64,000 nucleotides of DNA, taken from the NCBI RefSeq assembly GCF_036669915.1, contig NC_089314.1, positions 31,804,134 to 31,868,133 of the forward strand, read 5' to 3'. The notes beneath the pieces are model-generated. The model had not been told where the DNA came from. It searched no databases and was given only the letters and a program-made list of their open reading frames with translations. Made by a program: the position numbers and the translations under genes. The stretch's first letter is position 1. Every line of letters begins with the position of its first letter. Shown here in pieces: positions 13,191 to 24,976 of this stretch. The stretch comes from Pocillopora verrucosa. Lineage: Eukaryota > Cnidaria > Anthozoa > Scleractinia > Pocilloporidae.

Positions 13191-16100
13191 TGAATATTTA
13201 TGGTATTTATGATATCAAAATAATATTAGAAATAAAAATAATGAAATAATTTAAGTTAACCATCTAAAATTCCGATAGACTGTAGATAAGTGAGAAACAA
13301 AAATCCAAAACTCGAGATAAATTCGTGAACCAAGTATCACACGCGCGTGATGATAGCGTATAAAATTGTATACTCGCTCACTTTCTGCATACCCCACTGA
13401 CTTGCACATTAGCAGAGTGGAAAAGTGAAACTTGAGGTTTTTAACAGAAGAAGAAATGATTAAGGTAAATCTATTAAGACGCCTGGATTTGAATGGCATA
13501 AAATTTCTGAGCGTGACTGTATTTTACTTCACGCAACACGCAACACGAGGTGAGGAGTGTGACAGTCACTTAGTGTGAAAATTATGTGTGAACACGAATA
13601 TTTTGATACCCACTTTTCGCTATCACAAGCCAAACATTAATAAATCTAAGTTTCGACGAAACAAAAAAAAAGAAGAAACTTGATATCAAAAAACAAACAA
13701 CATGACACTGAATGGAAACTGAATATCACAATGCAAATGATATTAAGCCAAGGTTTCTCAAAGAAAAAGAAAGAAAAACCGGAGATTGCATTAACTCTTT
13801 TAAGTGACAGCAAAGCGAGCGAACTCTTTACTTAATACAACAAACAGCGGAAGCATATGCTGTCGTTAAACGGCTTTTTGACACAAACTTTACAAAGCAA
13901 GCCACGAAAATGTCAAATGTCATGGAATTGTAGAGCGATAAACGAGTTGGTGAGACGTGTATATTTCAATAACAGCGGCTTTGAGTCAAATAAAGATTAG
14001 CCCTTTTCATAAACTGGATTAGGAACACCCTCGCTGTTGCCGCCACAACTATTAAATATATTACCCCTGAGAAGCAAAAATCAGTTTAAAACCTATACAG
14101 GCACTGTGTTTGGAAAACTGAGCAAAGTGAAGTATTTAAAGCCAATTCCCATTGGTGTTTATCATTAAGTTATATATGTAAATGAACTATTGTTTAGCTC
14201 GTATTCTTTACAATCGCTGTGAAAAGAAGTTTAGACTTGAATTAAGTGAAGGTTTCCTAATTGGTCAAGGATGCATACAAACCTAACTCATTTATGAGTT
14301 CTTTGGACAGTATTTGTTTAATCAATTTTTCTGTCACTGCAAGGTCTCTTTCAAGAAGAGAAAATTAGTTTAGTTGCCTTCATTTTCAAGAGCACGTGAA
14401 AACCTGCCCCGAATTCCCCGAAAAAATATTTCAAATTTCAATCAACGTCTTCCTCTACATTAAGCTACACAATAAAGAGCTAAACTCCGCATTACAAAAA
14501 ATTTATGACTTTCGTCATCGGTCCTCTTCAATTCGGAGAGTAACTAGTTGTAACACGAGAAGGCCGTCATGAAATCAGTAAGCTCTGATTCTTGTTTTGG
14601 CGCATATCAAAGATTCTCATGACCGGGTCAAAGGACGCTTAATTCGTCCTCGAAGAAATGACAAAAAGTGTTAAAGAAAAAAACTGTTTTGCATTCTAAT
14701 CCCTCGTATACACATTGCTGCCCCCTACAGAACTACATGAGTAGAATATTGTTTTGTTTGGAAAATGTCCCTTTGATGGACGCAAACTCTACCGCTCAAC
14801 ATCTCGTGATAGCAATGTGTAGTGATTTGCGTGTACATTACCGCGGGGAGCAGGAATGAAATAAACAACCAGCTTCGCACTTACTTGATTTACCAGCTGA
14901 AGTGGCTCTTACGTTTACTTCATGTAGGCCTGCACTATTGGGCAGCGTTGTCGATTCCTCTTGTCGAAGCATGAGAGCGATGTACGGCGACTTTTAAAAA
15001 GTGATACATCAAGTACATAATGCCACAGCAATCAGCGATCTTAGAATGTTATCCTGCGAGAGGCGAAAGAACACATGATCAAATTCTTACTCGGTATCAC
15101 AGCACGCTAATACAAACTGTCCCATGCAAGAATCGAGCAAATAACGCATGCGCGTGTGTAGACAAACCCTATGGAAATTTTACCCCTAGCTAATTGGAAG
15201 CAATTCCTACAGTTATTGTGTGATTCTTTTCTTCTCAGTCCCTGTAGAGAACCTCGTTTTTGTCAAGTAATTGTAGGTTCGCTTGGCAGTTGAAAGCGTC
15301 TTGTTTGGCAAAGTTTACCGACATTCTAAGTCTTTCGTGCCTTGTCGCTGTTCGTGATGTCAAAACAAATCTTTCAGTCTGTCAGTCAGGTTCAATTGTT
15401 TGCCTTAGTTTTGTAGCTATGCGATTTTTGATCAACAAACACGTTAGTCCTTAACTAAAACTTGAATAGCAAAGCAACGTGTGATAAAAAACGGCAGGAA
15501 TGTGCACTGCATACAAAAGGACTCCTCGACAATTTATAATTGGTACTTATCGTTGAAAAAATAGCCTACTTACTTAACAGAGAACCGCCATTAGGTCTAT
15601 CAACGAGTTATTCACCGCGCTTGATAACATAAACACAGATAACGCGCGCAGTAAGAGTACCGATTTTGAGAGCTCAATTGGTTCAATTTAGATTAATTCG
15701 TTAAATACGTTATTTGTCGAAGTAAGTCAAAAATAGTTCGTGGAGCAAGACTTCCTTTAATGCGTAAACCTCCAATCCATTATCACTTGGCGCATTTATT
15801 GTTACTAGTCCTTTTAATGACAGACGAGACGAGACTAGACTATCTTCTATTTCACTACTATATTGTCTAATCCAGCCTTGTAAAGCTATGGCGGTTAAGT
15901 TTAATGCCGTGACCGGTTCCGGGGATCAAATAAAAAAGTAATGACTGAATCATTGTTAGTGATCGGTGCTATGGTTTCAGGCGATGTTTTCCTCGCTGGT
16001 ATAGGCTTCTTTGAATTAAGAGAAGATATTCACCACCATATCTGACCTTGCTGTTGGCATATTCAGAAATAGTTAATTCAATTTTTTGTCGCTAGTTCAG

Positions 16101-19100
16101 CTCGGGTTTAAACAGGCTTCAAGGAATATCACAATGACAGGTGGACTTATCTCGTTCCCTATCAGACGTTCTTCTTCTAACAGCTGAAACGACTTAACAC
16201 CTGTTTTAGTGTTTGAGTTCCCTCATGGAGAGCGTGAAAGCCACAATGTGTTCTTCGTTGTAAAAAATAACACACAATTTGCGACCTTTTCCAGACAAAG
16301 CGTGACTTATAAAGGTTAACATATGGAAGTTTTCCATTGAGTGATAAAATTACAATCCTTACTTGTCAAGAATTCCTCTTAGACTAGACATCTCCGTTGT
16401 TTGTCAGCGGTAAAGAGTCACTTGAATTCAAGCTAGGCTGTTTACTACAGTTTCCCGTGGATCGTTACACCGGCTGAAATTTGACACAGACCAACTCTGA
16501 GAGTTTTAAGTATTCGATAATACATTTCCGGTCCGTCTAATCGAATAGAAAGTTTTCCTTTCTGTGTTTCAATTAATTTGTCGACAAACTTCAAAAAACC
16601 GGATACAGTAATCAGAGATAAAAGCCATCTACTAAGCTCTTAGGCTTAACTTAGTTGCTGATACTTAAATAAAGGATCAGGGTATTAAAAAGTTTCCTTT
16701 TACATGATCAAAACTGGCAGGAACCAATAACTCCTTTGTTAACAATTTACAGATCAAAATCTACTTTTTCATAATAATATGCTAAAAGCGCTAAACTGAG
16801 TGATGGCGGTGAAAATTGAAATGATTCTTCTTCTAAAGTAACCTCCCGTCTCGCTGTTCACTACAATCTAGAGGCTTATCATAACGATATTGTAGTAATG
16901 CCATGTGAGAACTCATACACCTTTCTCCTAATCTGAATACAAAACACTGAAGTGGACCTTACAGTAACTTGTGTGTGAATTGAGGGCCTTGTTTACTTCT
17001 TGAAACAAAACACAAAGTCAACGAAAGTGTTTTAAAGTAAAAGCATTTTCCTTGTTTGCTTTTCATTAACAACTAATAAGTTTTGTCTTGTATAGTGGTA
17101 GAGCAATTTCGAAAATATTTGTGAGTGACTTCGCAATTCACCGCAGACGGAACTTCTAAATGCTTTATTGTTGGCAAGAAGCCCGGAGGCAAAACAAACG
17201 CTTTCCTCTGATGATCTGCGGCTTTTCGGCAAAAATATGTTGTTCTTTTCACTTATAGCCGCATTTCATTGCTTCTTTAAATACTCGAATGAAGATTATT
17301 GTTCATATTTAACTCAAGTTATGCACACGGTAGAAAATATGTAACTCCTATCCTAAGAGGTTGTGATTCGAAGAAGCGAGCTAAACAAAAGGTTTTACGA
17401 TGTTACCAAATCAAAATTTCAGGTTTTCTTATGGACAACGCTGTTTTACGGCTTAAAAGAGGGAAAGCAACACAAACCCTAAATGTATTTTGGAAATTGA
17501 AAAAAAGAATATTGGGAACTTTGAGAAATACTTGAGAAACCGTTTTGATTAAACCGGCTATGCCAAACCTGTTTTGTACCGAGATGTTAGGGCCAGAGAA
17601 CACGTGAACTACATTATCCTATATCGGATTTGACTAAAGTCATCTGGCTTGTTGTGCAGAGGTGAATGGATTTCTCTGGGCTATGCCTAGAGGTAAATAG
17701 TGCTTGCTATCATTCTATTCACCTCCGTGCCAGCCAATCCATACACATAATGGTACTCCCATGCCAAGGAGGGGATCCCTTTTGAGGGGTGTGTTTCATG
17801 ACAACTCAAAGAACAGCTTACACGGAGACTTCGCAATCTGTTTTTTAATTCTACTTGCATTTTAGTTGAAAATTTTCTTCGGTATAAGAGATCAACTTTG
17901 CGCAGATTGTCAGTGTTATGAGGTCTTCGATTGGTATGAACGGAATGAGCATATTACTTGAATAAGGGATTAATCAATAATCCCAGGCAAAGAAAATGAA
18001 CAACATTTTCTCAATTAGCGTCATGGCTAAAAGACTGTAATGACGCTCGAAAGTATAAACACCAGTTTCATAGTTTACGTTGCTAAGAAATTCGCACGCG
18101 ATGTATCAGAAGATAGGGTTGTATCAGAAAGCCAGGGCAGCGTTACGCTGGACTAAGTGAATTAGGTTACCGCCGTTTCCCGTTTTGCTGTTCCCGCGAA
18201 GCCGGGCCGTAGATGACAAATTGGCTGGTTGCAGTTCTGTCACTTAGAACACCGCTTTTTCTACTGCAACTTTGAAAACAAGTTAATTGTGTTTGCGGTC
18301 CTATGTAACATAACTTAGGTCAGAAAACGCAGGTTAGCAGATAACAAATTTAGCCCATCTTTACCGCAGACACATGTCCATGCATTGTGTAGATATCTCA
18401 ATACTTTAAGCCAATTAAAGCAAGTAAAAATAAAACGACATTAGTAGTTAAAAACGCGGAAACTAAACTGGCCTGGTGGGTCTGAGGCTGGAAGAAAGGG
18501 AGGTTCAGATAACATCACTCTAGTGCACCGGAATTCAACGACGATCACTGGGCAATGTAGTACTTCAAAAAATGATATTTCCATTTTGTGTGCTATTTAT
18601 TAGTTGAATACGTGAAAGAAAAAGCAGTGTTCAAACTCCATGCAATAAAAATTTCTGGCACGCCCAGTCAACGGAGTAAACCATGAGATATCGCACGCAA
18701 TCCTTGCACGAAACCACGCGAGCAGAATCCCGAATTCAATAATTGGTCAAAATACTTAGCCAAACATGTCAGCCATTTTCCAAAATCCACTACAGCGGTT
18801 GTCAAAGTCAGTTATTATTTCACTAGCCCGCCAACAGTGCGCAACAGTCTTTCCCATAGATGGAGGGTTATCGAGGAACCTATTTCTAGCAAATAGGATT
18901 AACTAGGCTGCTAAGTAAACCGGGCCAGCGGCGATCCGGGAGGAAATCGACAACTCAAGTCTCTTTTGCTGTACACGAGTTTTGTTTTCGTGTCTCTCAG
19001 TTAGGTATTCAGATCATCAGTCAACACATTTCAGCGAGCAAGACAAGACAAACTGAGAACAATTCAAGACTGGAGTGCGGAAATTCGATACAAGAAAGTT

Positions 19101-21117
19101 AATTGGAAATACACGCAAACAAACAAAGCCTCGGCCGAGAGTGGTTTAGTGGCACTCTAAAGAGCAACACTTTCGTAGTCAACAACAATAAGCTTAACGA
19201 AACTGGAAGGAATCTAAGAGGTGGCTTCACGTGACAAGAAGAAACCATCTCAAAAGAGTAGCTTGGGAGGCTTCTGAAACCGTGACTAGAATCAACTACA
19301 TTCTGCAATAACACTTAAGTCTCATAAACTCATTAATCATCATAAATCACGGCCTCACCTTTCTAATAAGTGTCCATTGATCCTTATTTATCATTTAGCA
19401 CACGAAAGACACAGATCGTATCTCGGTACCACGTGGCTTTTACGATTTAAAAGGAAAAAGATGCTTAAGATCAATGTCGGTATATTTTTAATTGAAGCTT
19501 AATTAAGCACAAACGATTCATGGCAGATACATTACAACAATTGCGTTTTCTTCCCAAATTCTCTGGGTGGCTTTGTTCGTATTGAAGTTTAAAAGCTTGC
19601 ATAAAATCCCATAAGAAGAAAACTGATGAGCGCAAGAGCTTAATTACAAGCATTGGGATTATAAAAGTTTTATCACTTCATAAGGTCGATTCTTGTGAGT
19701 ATTGTTCCACTCGGCTGCTACTGCACGTAAACTCACTAATGACCGCCGGTTATAAACAACTCGCAAAGTTCGGAGTACCTCAACAAAAGGTCTTAATTCG
19801 ATCTCCCCAGGTATTCATTTCAGAGATCTAAATAATTACAAAAATATAGATCTCAATTTCTCAAAGAAACTTTTTATAACGAATGGTATTCCATTTGTGA
19901 TCAAAAAGTTTTCGATTGCACAATGTAAGAAGATTTCAGGCAGTTTGTAAAAAACTCTTGCGCAGGGAAACTTTACAAATGATAGAGTCAAACTGCTGGA
20001 AAGAAAGATTTGTTGGTTTTCACCAAAAGCCATAACTTGTTCCACTATCGACTTGTGAATATCTCTAGGAGATTACACTACACTCACAAACTTGATCAAC
20101 GAAGTTTAAGGAAACTTCAATTTAAGTTGGCCGTGTCTGCTAAGGTTACTTCAGTTTTAAGTTTAGGGAAAAATGAAGCTGACTTCAAAAATCTCATTTT
20201 TACTTAGATAATTTCGTTTCTAAATAGTTCTTGGTAGGTTAACTAAAAGGAGCACATAGATTTGAACAGAGCAGGGGTCTAGATACGTTTCTGGACCAAT
20301 TCATCGAGTGATAATTATGTAAAATATGTAAACTCTTCACTACGACGACGACGGCTTTGAATAACACTTATAAATCAAACAACTCTGAAAGCTAAAATAC
20401 ACAAGCCGGTGTCGAAATGAAAACTACTTAGAAAACGAAATATTTTAAGCGGAAATTTAACGTATTTTATTGTTTCGTAAACGCAGTGAGTCTAAAAAGG
20501 CTGTGTAAAGTTCAGTTCATGGCGTTATCGACAAGCCTAGTTAAGCAGAACGTTTTAAGAGAGAGCTGCTACTTCGAAATGTAACTTGACTGATAGTATA
20601 ATAAATATAATGTGTCTCTTACCAGTAAAAACTCATCGAAGCTCCAAACGTATTGATATTACAGAACTACCACTCTTCTAATACCTTCTCCAGGAACGAG
20701 AATCTCTCTCAGATAATTTTGATAACGTGATGTGACAGCAATATTACTAGCACTTCCGAGCGTAATTCATCTATGCTCAAATGATCACTCAATTATAATT
20801 AGACCAAAACTGAATGGATATCCCGGCAGCACTTTCGTTCCCGGCGTCATTACACCATTTACAGACCAAATCTGTGATTCTCTCGGTTTCAGACAAGTTT
20901 TGGTTTCAAACACCGTAAAATGTTATTTTAAACAACACGAGTGAAGCAATCAGCTACGCAGACGGTATTGTGGTTTCTAAATGTCAATCAATTATTTTTA
21001 TTTTTTCAGTCTTCACTTATTAGTTCTTAAATTCTCCAGGAGTTTCTTAGTTCAAATGAATGAAATTTCCCTTTTTCAAGGTTAATATCATCTTAATGGT
21101 TAATCAACATGATGAAT

Positions 21118-21235
21118 GGCGACGTGATCGTGCATACCTACGCAAAAAAATATGACGTCAACGGCGCAACGTCTTCATGTGACGAAACGTCACCTTTGAC
21201 CATAGAAGAACGATCCGTCACGCGCCATTCTGGGT
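21118..21235. promoter_or_regulatory. CRE/ACGT motif cluster, possible promoter or enhancer
   Basis: A full palindromic CRE, TGACGTCA, lies at 21153-21160. It is surrounded within about 110 bp by further ACGT cores (GACGTGAT at about 21121, CAACGTCT at about 21167, AAACGTCA at about 21186) and by TCCGTCACG. The local CpG content is higher than in the flanks. Such clusters mark promoters or enhancers in animals. No gene can be tied to it, so the function is inferred only from motif density. Confidence 0.3.
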
Positions 21236-23615
21236 GTGATGCCTTCGAGAGTTCGGTAAAATAATGATACAGTTTCAAAACAATGAGAGAAACAATACGA
21301 AGATACTTCTACTCTCTCAAGGAAAAATAGTTCAACAAACAAGCTTAGGTTTTTTAAATCTTTTAGGTCACGGTTGGTCGGTAAAGAAAACGGAAAAAGC
21401 TATTTTTGATTTGTTGAAACAGACGTACAGGGACTGCATTGTTACTGAACTACTTTTCAAGTTATGTCGGGCTGAAAGGTATCATGGTTGACTGGTTAAG
21501 GCTCATTAGCTATTTCTAGTAATGATATGATTGGTACCGATATGGCATCTTAGACTCGGAGTCTTACTGTTATTGTTTGATGGAAGGCTGTATAGAAAAT
21601 TTATGCAGAGGGCGGAGAAGTGAAGGGTAAAATTAAGCAAGTTAATTGAGCCCGTAGGTGTCAAGTGGTTATTTCTTACAACGTGTATCTTAACATGCGT
21701 GTCTTAAACTTCAGAAATTTGAGTTAAAAAGATGGGAGAGGAACTTTTATATAACCTAGTCTAAGTATTTAATGTACTAAAAACTTTTATACTTTGAAAG
21801 AATGACTCTCGCAAAAGTCATTACAAAGACTAAGCGTTGAAAGGAATGAGTAACTGTAGCTTGTTTTGTTCAAAACACAGTTTTCCTTAGGTCATTTAAG
21901 AAGACGTATTTGAAAAGGTTTTGAATGACGGTAACAAAGCTGATCGGTGCCATCCTTTTGAGCCAGCATTTTATCGTGACACTAAACACTTTTTAAGGTT
22001 AGACAAACAGATAAAGCAGGGAACAAGCGTGCAAAAATTTGAGCCAGCAGATTGGAATCCGCCCGAATGTTTCATGAAAAATTGCTTTCAAATTCCAATA
22101 TATATCTTCAATTAGAATTCGTACTAGTACACCTCAAATGGTCATACATAGAAACACGGGCTCAGTTCTTGAATGAATTTGATTTTTTTTTAAATGGCGG
22201 TTACGCAGGCGCAACTCAAGACAGACAAGCAACAGCTTGATATGTATGGTAACACAATGGAACGAATACTAATGCAAAATTCTTATTTCCAGTTGGCACA
22301 CGTTATATTTTACACGGCCAACAGTTAGAGAGATCACAAAAAAAAGACAAATCACATCTTCGCGCACTTTTTACGAGAAAGATCTTTCAAAATTTGATAA
22401 CAGTTAAAATTTATTATTCATGCTGCCTTATCGCAAACATTATGAAATTCCGCCAATGTTTACAAAACAGGGAATCGAAGCTTTGTTTTGTCACAGCAAG
22501 GGCTCGCATAATGATACTTCGTGGGATGTTGTGGTGTCCTTGGCAATGAAGCGGTCAAGGCGATCTGCTGGCTGACCTTTATGACTCACTTCACTAAGGG
22601 TTTTGAGTTACCGAAGAATATTTCATTGCTGCGGCGCCGATCAAAACTCGTGAATTAAAGTACAGGGCGGGGTATAAATTTCAAACTATCTGTTCCAAAC
22701 GAATCAATTTTTATGGTTAAATTATCCAAAGGCGAGATAACACTACGGAAAAAGTAAATCGGATGGTGTGGTAAATTATCTTTTTGAGTTTCCTTATTCG
22801 CCGGTTATGTTTTTACAAATCTACAAATTTTGTAGGTTATCGTTCGCAAGCAGTGTTTTTTCGAAAGTCGATAGTTGGTGCACTCTGTTCTATTTTGACG
22901 AGACAGGATATGCTGAACTTCTCTGCAATATATTGATCATAAACACATTTAAAGATTTTCTGGGCAATTCTTATCCTATTGACAAAAGACTTCTGTCTGT
23001 TGTTCCTCAAACAGTTTAAGTTTTAATCCTCGACTTTGTGAGTAAACTGTTGCAGTCCCTCAGGTTCATCTTTCCTCAATCTTTATATAATCATTGTTTT
23101 GTTGGTCTGGTCTGTAATATATGCTTGTTGCTATATGCAGATGTGATTTGTCACTTCAATGTTAACTCTTCGATGTGAATGATAAAGGCAACTCATCACT
23201 TTTATGTTCACATTTAAATACACAATTTTAATAACTGTAACCGAGTTTTACACGGAAACTAGTGTGGACCTTTGTGGATTAACAATTAAATTTGCCTCGG
23301 CCACGTGCTCTCGATTTTACCAAATTAAACAAGACAAAAATGGGATAAATGTAAACAAAAAAACCGACAATTGGTCAGCCATAACTGCGAACGAATTGGT
23401 CGATAAACCAGTGGCGCCAAAATGCTGCTTACCTTTTCGCACAAACGGAAAATGCGTTTTCTTGCGGGCTCAATCGTTAAACAGAGTTAGAGATTACGGC
23501 AAATCCCCCTCGATTTCAAATATTCACTAAAGGTTAGAATTATGTACTTTGTACGAAGTAGCCGAACACTGTTCGCTCTTAGGTGAATGTAAAAAATGAT
23601 TAGAAATCATCCCAC

Positions 23616-23784
23616 CTGCTTCTTCTGAAGCAATACTCCTGGGACGATGTCTCTTGTCTTCTATATTTATATTTGCACTCTCTTCACTCGCGTAGAACGT
23701 CAACGGGTTGAAATTTGAGTACGACAAGGACAGAAGTACAACAATAACACACGCTTTCCGTCTGGCCCGAAGAAGAATAAGCAT
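23616..23784 (-). CDS. Candidate first exon of an unrecognised secreted protein
   Basis: An ATG at 23784 opens a frame with a signal-peptide-like start: a short basic stretch (RARRKA), then a hydrophobic core (CVIVVLLSLS), then a polar segment with a dibasic KR site (EDKRHRPRS). The frame runs into a good splice donor, GCAG/GTGGGA, at 23616/23615. A CCAAT-type motif (gccaatcag) lies just upstream. A signal peptide followed by a basic cleavage site would suit a neuropeptide or other secreted precursor, but no downstream exon was identified and no family is recognised. It may be chance. Confidence 0.22.
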
Positions 23785-24976
23785 CACAGAAATAAAGCAA
23801 TCTGATTGGCTGACTCGCTAATTGTCCTCGCACCTGCTGACAACTAGCATAAATTATGCATTTAAGTCCAAGGACCTAATAACAGTAAAACGACTCCTGT
23901 TGTGTCAAAACCTCTAATTTCGGCGCGTTCAACGTCTGCTAATCAGCAGATTGCCTTCCTCATCAAATCGTAGTTTGTACTCATCACCAAAGCAACATTT
24001 TTAGAAAAAGTTACTTCATTAGATTAGTGACGATTCAATTTGTATTGCTAATTAATCCTATTATCCGCGGCTTAAATCCTCTTCACTTCATTGACTTTCC
24101 TCGCAGATATCCATGTCTAAAGCTCCTGGACTGACGGGGTTGCAAAGAAAGGGCAACATCTTCAAAAGATGCTTATGATAAAATTTGATCAAAATCAGTT
24201 CTCACGCAAACTCGGATATTTTTGCTGAAACACAGACCGAATACTGTAAATTCAGCGAAGACCTGTTTATTCGAACCTTACGCGAGTCATTATTCAATAC
24301 AGTTACACCACGATTGGTATGTAAATTTTTATGTAATTATTAAACGTTTCTACGTGTAAGCGTCTCCATGTTTACAATGCAGCAAGGGATTCTGGGAATC
24401 ACTAAACAATGGGGCTCTCTGAGATACCTATCTTGTGGGACATGAAACCCAACAGGGTCGCTTGTAAGGCATGTCTACCTCGTCTATCCTACATAGTTTC
24501 GTCTTTCTTCTCTGAGTTTTCACCTCGCTTAAGTCGTAGTACTCCACTTACCAACCACACAACTGCTATAGGTAATCTAATCAAAGGAAGCCAATAGAAC
24601 CTCCATGTTGTTTACATAAAAGTTTTTCTCGGGTCTGTTGGCCTTCAGTTGCTGTTGTTTTGAACAGTGGGAACTCTCCTCAGTAGGCAAAGTTGAATTT
24701 AATTCTCATGTTTCTTTACTAAGTTTCTCCTTTGCAAACTAATGAGGAGTTTATTTTTTAAAAAAAGAAAAACTGAATACTGATTTATTCTATAGTTTAG
24801 AAGCATTATAGCACAACGCTGCTTTAGTTGCTAAGAGAGAACCTTTCTCTGAGAAGAATGTATGGACGGTATTTAAATGAGATTTTCCGCTGTTGAGGTC
24901 GTCATTAAAAAAAACCTAACTCGTTGGAAGCTAATCAACCAAAACACTAGTCGACAATTCGGATTTTGGAGAAACG

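Larger units (their letters stand above)
13200..24976. other. Large intergenic stretch between KIF15 and the glycosyltransferase
   Basis: About 12 kb without a recognisable gene. Open frames are short, lack family motifs and are not linked by plausible splice sites. No tRNA, long terminal repeat or transposase-like frame was seen. Items that stand out are an ACGT-rich segment (21118-21235), a candidate first exon with a signal-peptide-like N-terminus (23616-23784, minus) and a CCCAGAATCCCTTGC-type motif near 24380. It could hold distal regulatory elements, a long non-coding RNA, or the exons of a weakly conserved gene. Confidence 0.6.

Noticed and set aside
13200-23600. Many 60-90 codon frames on both strands
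   Set aside because: Lengths are those expected by chance in AT-rich DNA, with no family motif and no phase-compatible neighbours.
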